From Opitutia bacterium (GTDB lineage: Bacteria > Verrucomicrobiota > Verrucomicrobiia > Opitutales > Seribacteraceae): a stretch of 33,452 nt of DNA. This document shows positions 6,882 through 15,193 of the stretch, piece after piece (positions within the stretch are counted from its first letter, which is position 1; every line of letters begins with the position of its first letter). Made by a program: the position numbers and the translations under genes. The notes below the pieces were generated by a model. It was not told where the DNA came from and made no database searches. It saw only the letters and a list, made by a program, of their open reading frames with translations. The DNA is taken from NCBI GenBank assembly GCA_018695085.1, contig JABHOU010000589.1:1-33452 (forward strand), written 5' to 3'.

Positions 6882-8399
6882 TTATTGTTGTTGGAAGGCC
6901 GGTGACCCGAGAGCGAGTTGAGCCATGCCGCGAAGCCCTTCACCTTTCATCAGCATGGATACTGCGGATTCGACCGGTTCTCCTGGAATGAGCATGTTGC
7001 GAACCTTTTCGGCCATCTTTCGGGGCGGGAGTTTCTTCCACGATTCAACCTGTGGAGATACCGCGCCTCGTTTGGCAAGGACTTGGGTATAGTTGACCGA
7101 GCATTCCCACCTGTATGCCATCACTCCCGGGTCGAGCCAAGCTTCCGCCTGGTCGGAATAGCCCGTTGGCACGTCACACATGTAGATGGGTTGTCCCATT
7201 TCCGTAAGCGTTCTGGCAATTGTTCCAGTCTGTTTGACCGGAGCGTTTGCCGCGCGCAACCAACTGATCACAAATTCAAAGGGTGTCTTGAATTTGGTTT
7301 TGAAATTTTCCCGCATCATGAACTCGTCACTGAAGATGATCGCGCGGTAGACCTTTCGGAGATCGCCGTTTGTTTTCAAAAATACCTGAGTCACTCGATC
7401 AATCAATTCTTGGGACGGGTTGTCGCTTACAAGATAGCGGCATAACTTCGTGGACACGTATTGAGCGGTCCCCTTGTGGCGGGCAAGATGGAGAACGATC
7501 TTTTCACCATCGCCCAAGCCCCCGTCCCCTTCGATTTCCAGACCGACTATCTTTGCGGAGTTTTTATCATGGAACCGGGGATTGAAGATGAATCCGTAGG
7601 TGTTCAATCCGTCCTCGCCCTTCTTGCGTCCACAGGTCCACCCAGTCAGCACGCGGGCAAGTTCGACAACGTCCTCCTGAGTGTAATGGTTGTCTACCCC
7701 CAAGGTGTGAAGCTCCATCAGTTCCCTGGCATAGTTTTCATTCAGTCCGGAACTCTTTGATATGTGGTTGTCCAGATAGATCAACATGGCGGGGTGTTTG
7801 GCGGATGCCATGATCAATTCTTCAAACTTGCCGAACGCATGTTTGCGGATGACGTTCTGTTCGTAGTGGTTTGCCGCGTAGCGCACCTTGGGGAGATACA
7901 CGTTCAGATGGTTTCTCCAGAATTCCACGATCACCTCCTGGAATTGTCTTTCGCTTTGGGCGGCTCGAACGATTACCGAGGAAATTAGTTCGTTACCAAG
8001 TTTTCCGCGTAATTGATTGCGCTTTTTATTCAGCTTTTGCCGTTCCTCCGCACTCAAGTTCTTCTGTTCCTCCTTCGATAAGCGCTCGGGCATATAGTTT
8101 TGTTCGATCTCGTGAGACCCCATGAACAGCGAGGGATTGTTTTCCTTCAGTCGCTTGTCGAGCTCGCCATCATCAATGCTTTCCGGTTCCAGTTGCCGTT
8201 CTGCCCATTTCTCCCAACCCATCTTGGAAACTCGGTCGACCTGCCCGGGTTGCGGACCGAATGACATTCTATTCAATGCGTGAATCGCTTGTTCGCGTGG
8301 GGTCAGGGGTGTCGCGTTTTCAGCCTGCACCAACACTGTCGGGAGGAGGAAGCAGGACATGAGCAAGGCGAGGAGAAAAGTACAGTTTATGGGTTTCAT
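6882..8399 (-). CDS. DUF1800 protein, secreted
   Basis: A 505-residue protein with a Sec signal peptide (about residues 1-26). Its body is typical of DUF1800: ALNRMSFGPQPGQVDRV near the N-terminus and the signature LNENYARELMELHTLGVD in the middle. It is the first gene of a two-gene unit with DUF1501. The function is unknown. The pair is a strong taxonomic hint for Verrucomicrobiota or Planctomycetota. The start codon is followed by a basic lead (MKPINC) and a hydrophobic core, as expected for export. Confidence 0.87.
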   Translation of the reverse strand: MKPINCTFLLALLMSCFLLPTVLVQAENATPLTPREQAIHALNRMSFGPQPGQVDRVSKMGWEKWAERQLEPESIDDGELDKRLKENNPSLFMGSHEIEQNYMPERLSKEEQKNLSAEERQKLNKKRNQLRGKLGNELISSVIVRAAQSERQFQEVIVEFWRNHLNVYLPKVRYAANHYEQNVIRKHAFGKFEELIMASAKHPAMLIYLDNHISKSSGLNENYARELMELHTLGVDNHYTQEDVVELARVLTGWTCGRKKGEDGLNTYGFIFNPRFHDKNSAKIVGLEIEGDGGLGDGEKIVLHLARHKGTAQYVSTKLCRYLVSDNPSQELIDRVTQVFLKTNGDLRKVYRAIIFSDEFMMRENFKTKFKTPFEFVISWLRAANAPVKQTGTIARTLTEMGQPIYMCDVPTGYSDQAEAWLDPGVMAYRWECSVNYTQVLAKRGAVSPQVESWKKLPPRKMAEKVRNMLIPGEPVESAVSMLMKGEGLRGMAQLALGSPAFQQQ

Positions 8400-8651
8400 A
8401 ATCTTTGTTTTTATTGAAGTTAGACAATCGAAATCAGGTGTGAAACCAAGGCTTTGCTATCACGCAAGGCTCGTTTGCGGATCGCGCCACTCCGAAACGC
8501 AACAGGAAATTGCATGATATGCAAAAGGACCAGCTTTCTATAAATTGATAGATCCACAACTCTATAATAATACAATAGCCTTCGACATGCAAATTAGGAC
8601 ATCAGGGGTAAGCTAAATGGAATGAAAGCTCCTGCCCCACCGTTTAATTAA
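8400..8651. other. divergent intergenic region
   Basis: There is no gene between the DUF1800 start and the small ORF at 8652. The only structure I can support is the ATAGA-N8-TCTAT dyad at 8548-8565, with an additional TCTAT at 8537-8541 just before it. The region is richer in A and T than its flanks, as expected for a promoter region. Confidence 0.5.
8548..8565. promoter_or_regulatory. ATAGA-N8-TCTAT operator, copy 1
   Basis: ATAGA-TCCACAAC-TCTAT is a perfect 5+5 dyad with an 8-bp spacer. It is one of five copies of the same pattern in front of respiratory or linked genes in this window. Here it lies 87 bp before the small ORF at 8652 and 253 bp before the membrane ferredoxin gene. The divergent DUF1800 gene starts 149 bp away, so the target is not certain. 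The regulator is inferred to be the Rrf2 protein encoded at 27177-27599. Confidence 0.55.
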
Positions 8652-8786
8652 ATGACGCTTCGCCTGATTCCGAGAACGGACGATCCCATTGATATGACTT
8701 CCTCGGTCTGCGAAGAATTCGGAATATTGATCCCTAAAGGATCAGCGTCGGTCTCCAACGATTGTTTGTCCTGCATTTCGCCTTGA
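8652..8786 (+). CDS. possible 44-residue Cys-containing small protein
   Basis: ATG to TGA, 44 codons, reading MTLRLIPRTDDPIDMTSSV at the start and NDCLSCISP at the end, with three cysteines. It lies between the operator at 8548 and the membrane ferredoxin gene, 31 bp before the latter, and could be the first gene of that unit. There is no clear ribosome binding site. A TGATCC-CTAAA-GGATCA inverted repeat lies inside it (8728-8744). Family not recognised. It may be non-coding leader sequence. Confidence 0.3.
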   Translation: MTLRLIPRTDDPIDMTSSVCEEFGILIPKGSASVSNDCLSCISP

Positions 8787-8817
8787 AGGCTATTGGAAGG
8801 AACAGGAGAACGAAAAA

Positions 8818-9933
8818 ATGAAGGAACCAAGCTTGCAATCAGGGAATCAACTCTCAGTGCGAGCAATTCTAATGTGGAGGGCGGCACAGACTTTGGTTTG
8901 GTTGGCAGGACTGGTGATCCTCTACTATTTGATTTTTGATCCAACAATTGGCATTCATTTGTTTTGGAATATTCTGATTCCCGTTGCCCCATTTCTTTTC
9001 GTCATTGCCATAGGTGTGTGGAGGAATATTTGCCCCATGGCATCAACTGCGCTTTTCTCAAGGCATATGGGGTTTTCAAGAAGAAAAAGATTGTCCGTAA
9101 AGCAATCGGGTAAATTGAGACTAATTGCGGTGATTGCTTTATTTCTTATCGTGCCCTTGCGGCATGCAATCTTTAATACAAATGGCCTGGCAACGGCTAT
9201 ATTGATATTGTCGCTGGCTTTAGTTGCAATCATCATGGGGGTACTATTCGAATCGAAAAGCGGTTGGTGTTCAAGTTTATGCCCAGTTCATCCGGTGGAG
9301 CAATTATATGGGCAAAGCAATCGATTGAGTTTGCAAAACGCTCATTGTGACAATTGCTACAACTGCGTGATTCCCTGCCCGGACTCGACTCCGGGAATTA
9401 ATCCCATGTCCTCAAAAGAGACAACTTATCACAAGGCAGCTGGAGTTCTTATGGTAGGCTCTTTTCCGGGATTCGTATGGGGTTGGTTTCAGGTTCGCGA
9501 CTACCTTGTAACAGACGTACACGTCGCACAACTTATTACCATTTACAAGATGCCTTTGATAGGACTTCTTGCTTCAAGTGCATTATTCTTGATATTAAAA
9601 AGATTTCTAAAAGAAAAAACTTTAATTTCCATATATTCCGCCACAGCCATTTCATGTTATTATTGGTACAGGATTCCGGCCTTGGTAGGCTTTGGCGTTT
9701 TCCCGGAAGACGGAACGTTGATTGACTTAACTGGCTCAATGCCGGAGTGGTCGATTACAGCAACAATCGTTGCTACCACTCTTTTCTTTTTTTGGTGGAT
9801 TGTCGCTCGAAGAGAAAATCCTCTCAGCTGGAGCGCTAGACCACCTTATGCTTGCTTGAAAAATGAAACCTCGGGGAGGCAAAAGGGGGCAAAAGGTGAA
9901 AGTCAGCCCCTGCCCACGGAATTGCAGGCATAA
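8818..9933 (+). CDS. polytopic membrane 4Fe-4S ferredoxin-type protein (NapH/NosR-like)
   Basis: A 371-residue integral membrane protein with about seven hydrophobic segments. Cysteine motifs are RNICPM (Cys72), WCSSLCPVHPVE (Cys151, Cys155) and CDNCYNCVIPC (Cys177, 180, 183, 187), which can hold one or two [4Fe-4S] clusters. Proteins of this architecture (NapH, NosR, RdxA/CcoG relatives) relay electrons at the membrane or mature redox enzymes. AGGAG lies before the ATG. Codon usage is visibly AT-richer than in the neighbouring nap operon, which may indicate separate origin. A respiratory operator pattern lies upstream. I cannot assign the exact partner. Confidence 0.7.
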   Translation: MKEPSLQSGNQLSVRAILMWRAAQTLVWLAGLVILYYLIFDPTIGIHLFWNILIPVAPFLFVIAIGVWRNICPMASTALFSRHMGFSRRKRLSVKQSGKLRLIAVIALFLIVPLRHAIFNTNGLATAILILSLALVAIIMGVLFESKSGWCSSLCPVHPVEQLYGQSNRLSLQNAHCDNCYNCVIPCPDSTPGINPMSSKETTYHKAAGVLMVGSFPGFVWGWFQVRDYLVTDVHVAQLITIYKMPLIGLLASSALFLILKRFLKEKTLISIYSATAISCYYWYRIPALVGFGVFPEDGTLIDLTGSMPEWSITATIVATTLFFFWWIVARRENPLSWSARPPYACLKNETSGRQKGAKGESQPLPTELQA

Positions 9934-9999
9934 TTCAAGATCCGGTTCCAGTACATTCGAAAACTAAGTTTGGGGTGACCCATAACCAAGTCGGCCAGG

Positions 10000-10041
10000 T
10001 GTCATTGCGAGGAGGAACTTGGGGACGACGCAGCAATCCAG
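10000..10041. repeat. GTCATTGCGAG-type dispersed repeat
   Basis: The sequence TGTCATTGCGAGGAGG, 12 bases of interior, then GACGACGCAGCAATCCAG resembles the widespread bacterial palindromic repeat whose arms read GTCATTGCGAGGAG and GACGAAGCAATC. Arms and spacing fit, with small differences. Only this copy is visible in the window. Such elements are short non-coding, probably MITE-like sequences. Confidence 0.45.
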
Positions 10042-10133
10042 ACGTTTAGTTTACGGACTCGCAGGGTAACCGCATTTATTGAAATTCGGGTGCAAGAACA
10101 GTTCTATGTACTTGATCTTTAAAGATTTGAAAA

Positions 10134-10164
10134 TGGTGGAGATGGCGTAAATCGAACCTGCAGG
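10134..10164 (-). other. decayed tmRNA (ssrA) 3'-end fragment, possible attachment-site scar
   Basis: On the minus strand the sequence reads GCAGGTTCGATTTACGCC followed by ATCTCCACCA. This is the T-arm, acceptor and CCA end of a tmRNA or tRNA. It aligns well with the E. coli ssrA 3' end. The T-stem is imperfect (two of five pairs lost), and no complementary GGAGATG 5' end occurs within 350 nt upstream on that strand. It is therefore a remnant and not a working gene. tmRNA 3' ends are common integrase targets, so it may mark an old island boundary next to the nap operon. Confidence 0.45.
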
Positions 10165-10434
10165 GGAGGAGGGCTCCACCCTAGAAAACAAGGGGGTGAT
10201 GAGCTTTAGGCGAAAGCGTTGACTCATAACATTGACCAACTTTCCAGATATGGACCGATGCATACTGTCGCGGATCGTCGAAAGATTCGATGAACGACTC
10301 GAAAGTCTGCGTTAGTCTGCAAATCAGGATATCGCGATTATTATAAATCGAAGGAAAGCTTTAATTGATAACAAAAAAATTACCATATTCATCAAATATT
10401 TTGTAATTGCCTAATGCTCGGCGGATGCATTGTT

Positions 10435-10452
10435 ATAGAGCTCTAGATCTAT
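10435..10452. promoter_or_regulatory. ATAGA-N8-TCTAT operator, copy 2 (nap promoter)
   Basis: ATAGA-GCTCTAGA-TCTAT is a perfect dyad, extending to TATAGA...TCTATA. It ends 40 bp before the ATG of the nap tetrahaem cytochrome. It shares 16 of 20 bases with the copy in front of the cytochrome/oxidase operon (ATAGAG, four variable bases, AGATCTATAG). The position fits control of nap transcription. Confidence 0.65.
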
Positions 10453-10491
10453 AGTTCTACTTAAATATGCCATTGATGAGTCGTACAGGTT

Positions 10492-11919
10492 ATGTGGAAA
10501 TTTGCGGATAGTTTTGCCGGATCCATTGCGATCTCTTTCATTCTGTGCGTTGGGGTGTACGTCTGTTCACTGACATTAAGCAAGAAGGTGCAACCGACAA
10601 CCCAATACCCTGGCGAATTATCCTACTTTCCGGAGCCAATAATGGTCGAACGCAAACGAATCGCATCCCCCGTCATTCGTTCCGAGCCTAGGCCCGTCGT
10701 TCGCCCCATGAAAAAAAGCGTGCAGGTGCAGTCGGAAAAAACAGTTGCGGAGGGAGCCGGGCTTTTTGCGATTAACTGCGCTCCCTGCCACCAGACGGAC
10801 GGAGGGGGTTTGCCTGGGTTTGCTCCGAGCATCCGTAATCGTGACTTTCTGGCTCTTTCTTCGGACGCGCTCATTTTGGAAACGGTACGCAAGGGCCGTC
10901 TCGGCACGGCAATGGCGCCTCGCCCCGATCTTTCGGAGGAAACGGTAATGAAGATTATTGCCTACATGCGCTCCATGACGGTGGAGAATGCCATTACGGT
11001 GAAAGTCGACGATTCGCTCAAATTCTCGGGCAACGCCGAGGCAGGAAGCGAGAAATACGCAAGGTATTGCTCAAGTTGTCATGGACCCGCGGGCGAAGGT
11101 TATTCGGTCGGGGTGCCTGGTACCGGCATAGGTCTTCCCGGCTTTTTGGAGACTGTTTCCGACGACTACATTTTGCAGACCCTCAAGCAGGGCAGGATTG
11201 GTACGCCAATGCAGCCTTTCATTGGGCCCCGAGGTCTGGCAAATTTAACCGAATCCGATGCCCATGATATTATTGCTCACCTTCGCGAACTCGGGAAGCA
11301 GAAGTCGTCTGGCGCAAATGCACCAGTTGCCAAGAAAGGAGATCCCGCCCGGGGCAAGTTGAGCTATGACGTCAATTGCATGGCTTGTCACCAGTCCGAA
11401 GGTGCGGGTCGCGTGGGTTTTGCTCCGAGCATTCGGAATCGTGATTTTCTCGCCATTGCAACAGATGATTTCATTCGGACGACGATCAAGAAGGGGCGCT
11501 TTGGCACGGCGATGGTCGGCAGGCCCGATTTGTCCGATCCGGTGATTGACGACCTCATTGCATACTTGCGCTCTTTGCCAGTAGCCAATCCGGTCAAAAT
11601 GAAAGTCGATCACTCCTTGTCTTTTCAAGGAGATTCGAAAAAGGGCTTGCTCAAATACAACAGTTATTGCGCATCTTGTCACGGTCCCCGTGGCGAAGGC
11701 TATGCGGTTGGGGTTCCCGGACCGGGCATTGGGCTGGCAGGTTTCTTGAGCACCGTTTCCGACGACTACATTCTTCAAACCATCCGGCATGGTCGAGTGG
11801 GAACGCCCATGAGATCATTTATCGGTGCCAAAGGCGTTGCCAATTTAAGCACCGAGGACGCGCATGACATCATCGCTCATTTGCGCGTGATGGGAAAGGA
11901 AAGCGGAACATCTCAATGA
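10492..11919 (+). CDS. membrane-anchored tetrahaem cytochrome c of the nap operon
   Basis: A 475-residue protein with an N-terminal membrane anchor (residues 9-29), a Pro-rich linker and four cytochrome c domains. CXXCH motifs are at 96-100, 193-197, 296-300 and 393-397. Haems 1 and 3, and haems 2 and 4, are each exactly 200 residues apart, and the surrounding sequences repeat (APSIRNRDFLA; VSDDYILQT; HDIIAHLR). The gene therefore arose by tandem duplication of a dihaem unit. It lies 28 bp upstream of napA. As no napB or napC is present, I infer that it delivers electrons to NapA at the periplasmic face. It belongs to the small class I cytochrome type and is not a NapC/NirT-type quinol dehydrogenase. 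Confidence 0.82.
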   Translation: MWKFADSFAGSIAISFILCVGVYVCSLTLSKKVQPTTQYPGELSYFPEPIMVERKRIASPVIRSEPRPVVRPMKKSVQVQSEKTVAEGAGLFAINCAPCHQTDGGGLPGFAPSIRNRDFLALSSDALILETVRKGRLGTAMAPRPDLSEETVMKIIAYMRSMTVENAITVKVDDSLKFSGNAEAGSEKYARYCSSCHGPAGEGYSVGVPGTGIGLPGFLETVSDDYILQTLKQGRIGTPMQPFIGPRGLANLTESDAHDIIAHLRELGKQKSSGANAPVAKKGDPARGKLSYDVNCMACHQSEGAGRVGFAPSIRNRDFLAIATDDFIRTTIKKGRFGTAMVGRPDLSDPVIDDLIAYLRSLPVANPVKMKVDHSLSFQGDSKKGLLKYNSYCASCHGPRGEGYAVGVPGPGIGLAGFLSTVSDDYILQTIRHGRVGTPMRSFIGAKGVANLSTEDAHDIIAHLRVMGKESGTSQ

Positions 11920-11947
11920 ACGACAGGAACAAAAAATATCATCCATC

Positions 11948-14569
11948 ATGAGAAGACGAAAATTCATCAAGAGTACGGCTGTCTCGGCGGCATTGGGAAA
12001 TGTCTCCGCAAAGGCCTGGGCGGTTCCGCATGGCGAAAACTATCAATTGAATAAGAACGCGGCTCCGAATGACATCTTGGCTGCCTGTCCCTACTGCGGG
12101 GTTGGTTGCGGTACGATCATCAAAACGAAGAACGGCCGAATAACGCACATCGTGCCGGACAAGGATCACCCCACGAACCGTGGACTGCAGTGCATCAAGG
12201 GATTGACTTCCGCTGAGGCCATTTACGTCAATCGCCTGACCAAACCGCTGATTCGAAAGGATATGTCCGACCCTTTGCGTGGAAAGGTATCAAAGACCAA
12301 GGGCAATTACGACCTGTCTCTTTTTCGCGAAGCGACGTGGGACGAGGCCGAGGAATTGATCGCCGATCAGATCGTAGAGATCATCAAGACTTCGGGAGGA
12401 AATTCGGTGGGCCTGTACGGTTCCGGTCAACTGACGTTGGAAGGGCAATACTTGGAGAATGTTTTCATGAAGGGCATCATCGGGTCAAATACCATAGAAG
12501 CCAACGCCCGGATGTGTATGACCTCTGCGGTGACGGGCTATTTCAAGTCGCTTGGCTCGGATACTCCGCCAACCTGTTACGAAGACGTCGAATTGGCAGA
12601 CATGATTTGCTTCTGGGGGCACAACCCAAGAGGAGCGCACCCCATCCTTTACTGGCGGGTTGCGGATCACAAGTCCAAGAAAAACATTCCCACCTTGGTT
12701 GTTGATCCGAGACGGACGGGTTCGGTAACGGGGCTTGAGGATATCAACCCGAAAACGAGCCATCACTTTCCTACGATCAATGGCGATATCTCAATCCAAA
12801 ATGCCATGGCTCATGCCATTATCGAGCGCCATCCGGAAGCCGTTGCCTGGGATTTCCTGAAGAAGCACACCACTGGATGGGAAGCATATGTGGAAGAGGT
12901 CAAGAAGGATTACCGCCCCGAGGACGTGGTTGACCGGACCAAGATCGCTCCGGAGCGGATTTATGAGGTGGCGAGAATTTGGGCGGAAGCAAGTATTTCA
13001 GGAAGAAAGCGCGGAACCGGAGGCGTTCTTTCCATTTGGGGAATCGGGTACAACCAACACTTGCATGGTCAGCACAATACCATGAGTTTGGTCAATCTCC
13101 TCGCCCTTACCGGAAACGTCGGACGACCCGGTTGCGGGCCTCATTCTCAAACCGGCCAACCTAATGCCATGGGCGAACGGCTCACTGGTGGCTTGACCGG
13201 GCGGTTGCCATTCAACATCGGATTGAACGACGACAAGCACCGGGCGTGGTGCGCCGAGCAATGGGGAATACCCAAGGAACGACTCGATGCGACAGCTGGC
13301 ATGCAAAATACGGGAATGGCCGTAGGGATGATGGAAAGAGCTCTGAAAGGAGACGTCAAAGCGATGTTCTTGATTTATGCCACGCACATCGATCTGCCGG
13401 ATTCCTATCATCTGTCCCGCCCTGCCCTCACGAAAACCTTCACGGTGGTACAGGAGATCTATAAGGATGCGCCTAACAACCTGTACGCTGACGTTATCCT
13501 GCCGGCGGCAACATGGGGCGAATGGGTGGGCGGTCTTTACGTCCAATCCGAGAGAAGGCTTTACGTGGCGGACGGCACGGCCAATCCGGTCAGGGGCACG
13601 CGCCCGGACATGGACATGGTCATAGACAAGGGCAAACTCATCGGCAAGCGACTGGGTTTGGACGTGGACAAGATATTTCCATATGAGCGCAAGGCGAACG
13701 GATTTTATGACCCCGAGGAGGTTTTTCGCGACTTTTGTCGTGCCTCCAAAGGGACCGATGCCGACCTGAGTGGCATATTGGAAGTGGAAAAAGAGACCGG
13801 AAAATCTCCATACCAACAGATCCGGGAACTGCGTGGAATTCAATGGCCCGCACCCACGGCTGCAATCGCCAAGGCGGGCGGTACCAAGCGTCGATACATG
13901 GGGCAGGAGGAATACTGGCCGGACAAGCCGTACAGCGAGTTTCGGCACGCCGACGGCAAGTTGCATATCCATATGTGCCGACAGGATTACTCCCAATACC
14001 GTGAAGTGACGGATGAACTGGCCCGTGTCGGGGTAGATCCCGACTATCTCATGATAGACCATATGGATCTACTGATAAAAGCACGTGACATGGGGCTTAC
14101 GCCAGAGTTGCCACATGCTGAATTCCTGGGAAGGAAAGCTGGCGAGTGCCCGAAGAGCAAATATCCGTTTTGGTGGGCCACTGGCGTTGTGTACGAACAT
14201 TTTCATACGGCCAAGACAATCCGTGCTGGCACAACCCGCCAGCTTGTGCCCGAGATGTACGTCGAAATGCATCCGCAAGATGCAAAGGAACTGGGAGTGA
14301 AGGATGGAGATTGGGTACGAGTGGTCACCCGACGAGGAGAAATCGAGGCTCGTGTCTCGATCGGGTTGGATTCGGTCGTAAAACCTGCCCGCAATACCGT
14401 CCCCAAAGGATTCTTGTTCAGTCCGTGGAACCTGTCGGTGGCAGACTCGGCCGATCCGAAGAAAAACAAATGGCTGGCCAACGGCACGACTCATCGGGCT
14501 TTTGATCCGGTTTCCGGGCAGGCTGACTTCAAGAAATGCGCCGCCCGCATCGAGTTGATTAACTCCTGA
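11948..14569 (+). CDS. napA: periplasmic nitrate reductase catalytic subunit NapA
   Basis: An 873-residue bis-MGD molybdoenzyme. It has a twin-arginine leader (MRRRKFIKS). The [4Fe-4S] cluster is bound by Cys47, Cys50, Cys54 and Cys82 (CPYCGVGC; GLQCIKG). The molybdenum ligand is Cys190 in NARMCMTSAVTGY, the NapA-type pattern. Next come WGHNPRGAHPILYWRV and a C-terminal MopB-type dinucleotide domain (from about residue 750). NapA reduces nitrate to nitrite in the periplasm. Assimilatory NarB/NasA enzymes share the motifs but lack a Tat signal. The neighbours NapG and NapH support the call. The chaperone gene napD, normally required for Tat proofreading, is not in the operon. Confidence 0.85.
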   Translation: MRRRKFIKSTAVSAALGNVSAKAWAVPHGENYQLNKNAAPNDILAACPYCGVGCGTIIKTKNGRITHIVPDKDHPTNRGLQCIKGLTSAEAIYVNRLTKPLIRKDMSDPLRGKVSKTKGNYDLSLFREATWDEAEELIADQIVEIIKTSGGNSVGLYGSGQLTLEGQYLENVFMKGIIGSNTIEANARMCMTSAVTGYFKSLGSDTPPTCYEDVELADMICFWGHNPRGAHPILYWRVADHKSKKNIPTLVVDPRRTGSVTGLEDINPKTSHHFPTINGDISIQNAMAHAIIERHPEAVAWDFLKKHTTGWEAYVEEVKKDYRPEDVVDRTKIAPERIYEVARIWAEASISGRKRGTGGVLSIWGIGYNQHLHGQHNTMSLVNLLALTGNVGRPGCGPHSQTGQPNAMGERLTGGLTGRLPFNIGLNDDKHRAWCAEQWGIPKERLDATAGMQNTGMAVGMMERALKGDVKAMFLIYATHIDLPDSYHLSRPALTKTFTVVQEIYKDAPNNLYADVILPAATWGEWVGGLYVQSERRLYVADGTANPVRGTRPDMDMVIDKGKLIGKRLGLDVDKIFPYERKANGFYDPEEVFRDFCRASKGTDADLSGILEVEKETGKSPYQQIRELRGIQWPAPTAAIAKAGGTKRRYMGQEEYWPDKPYSEFRHADGKLHIHMCRQDYSQYREVTDELARVGVDPDYLMIDHMDLLIKARDMGLTPELPHAEFLGRKAGECPKSKYPFWWATGVVYEHFHTAKTIRAGTTRQLVPEMYVEMHPQDAKELGVKDGDWVRVVTRRGEIEARVSIGLDSVVKPARNTVPKGFLFSPWNLSVADSADPKKNKWLANGTTHRAFDPVSGQADFKKCAARIELINS

Positions 14570-14574
14570 CAACC

Positions 14575-15192
14575 ATGGGCGGACTTATCCGGAAGATTGA
14601 TCGCGGGGGGTTTTTTCGGGCTTTCGGAGTCGGCTTTTTAGCCCCGCTTTTACTTTTGCTTGCCGATCGCCTGCCAGGAACCGCAAGGTTGCGCCGCTAT
14701 CTGCGCCCCCCGGGAGCCAAGCCGGAAAAGGATTTCCTGAAAGCCTGCATTGGTTGTGGTCAATGCGCGAACGTTTGCCCAAACAAATGCATCAGTCTCG
14801 CCGGGCTTGAAAAAGGCTTGGGGGAACTGGCCACGCCCGTCATAACGGCACGAGCTCAGGCATGCATTCTTTGCATGGCCTGCACGCAGGTATGTCCCAC
14901 GGGCGCCCTGAGCCGCCTTGAGCCAACCGAGGACGGTCGCAAAGCCGTTCGAATGGGGACTGCAGTGGTGTCCGAAGAAGTGTGCTACTCTTTTGCCGGT
15001 CGTACTTGCGGAGTATGCTACAGGGCATGCCCTCTTCCCGGACAAGCCATGAAGCTTGGTCTTTACGAAACGCCAAAAGTGAACGCAGAACATTGCGTGG
15101 GCTGCGGCCTTTGCGAGCAAGCCTGCGTTCATATGCCACAGGCGATCAGGGTCATTCCTGCCAATCAACTAGAGGAAAGGAGAGCTAGCTGA
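14575..15192 (+). CDS. napG: NapG-like periplasmic/membrane ferredoxin
   Basis: A 205-residue protein with an N-terminal hydrophobic anchor (about residues 13-32) and sites for four [4Fe-4S] clusters: CIGCGQCANVCPNKC, CILCMACTQVCPTG, CYSFAGRTCGVCYRACP and CVGCGLCEQACVHMP. The third, irregular motif is typical of NapG. The leader has only RGGFF rather than a clear RRxFL Tat motif, so export may be atypical. NapG passes electrons from NapH to the nitrate reductase system. It starts 5 bp after napA and is followed after 1 bp by the napH-like gene. Confidence 0.82.
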   Translation: MGGLIRKIDRGGFFRAFGVGFLAPLLLLLADRLPGTARLRRYLRPPGAKPEKDFLKACIGCGQCANVCPNKCISLAGLEKGLGELATPVITARAQACILCMACTQVCPTGALSRLEPTEDGRKAVRMGTAVVSEEVCYSFAGRTCGVCYRACPLPGQAMKLGLYETPKVNAEHCVGCGLCEQACVHMPQAIRVIPANQLEERRAS

Positions 15193-15193
15193 G

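Larger units (their letters stand above)
9934..10434. other. gene-free region with repeat and tmRNA-like remnant
   Basis: No convincing protein gene is present; the one short minus-strand frame here (70 codons) runs through the tmRNA-like sequence and is not protein-like. The region holds a GTCATTGCGAG-type dispersed repeat, a palindromic ATCTTTAAAGAT at about 10116-10127, and a 3' tmRNA-like fragment. Its right part, beyond about 10320, becomes very AT-rich and leads into the nap promoter. The assortment looks like an integration or rearrangement junction between the ferredoxin gene and the nap operon. Confidence 0.5.

Noticed and set aside
10051-10263. 70-codon minus-strand ORF before the nap operon
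   Set aside because: It overlaps the tmRNA-like sequence, lacks a ribosome binding site and has no protein-like features.
10381-10410. FNR-type TTGAT-N4-ATCAA sites in the nap promoter
   Set aside because: TTGAT and ATCAA words occur nearby (10365-10396) but not with the required 4-bp spacing.
10424-10431. GATGCATT half of an NsrR-like site in the nap promoter
   Set aside because: Only one half-site is present and no inverted partner; the neighbouring ATAGA dyad is much stronger.
12998-14062. Long minus-strand open frame opposite napA (354 codons)
   Set aside because: It lies wholly inside a well-supported NapA gene, has no family motifs, and is a mirror of its codon bias.
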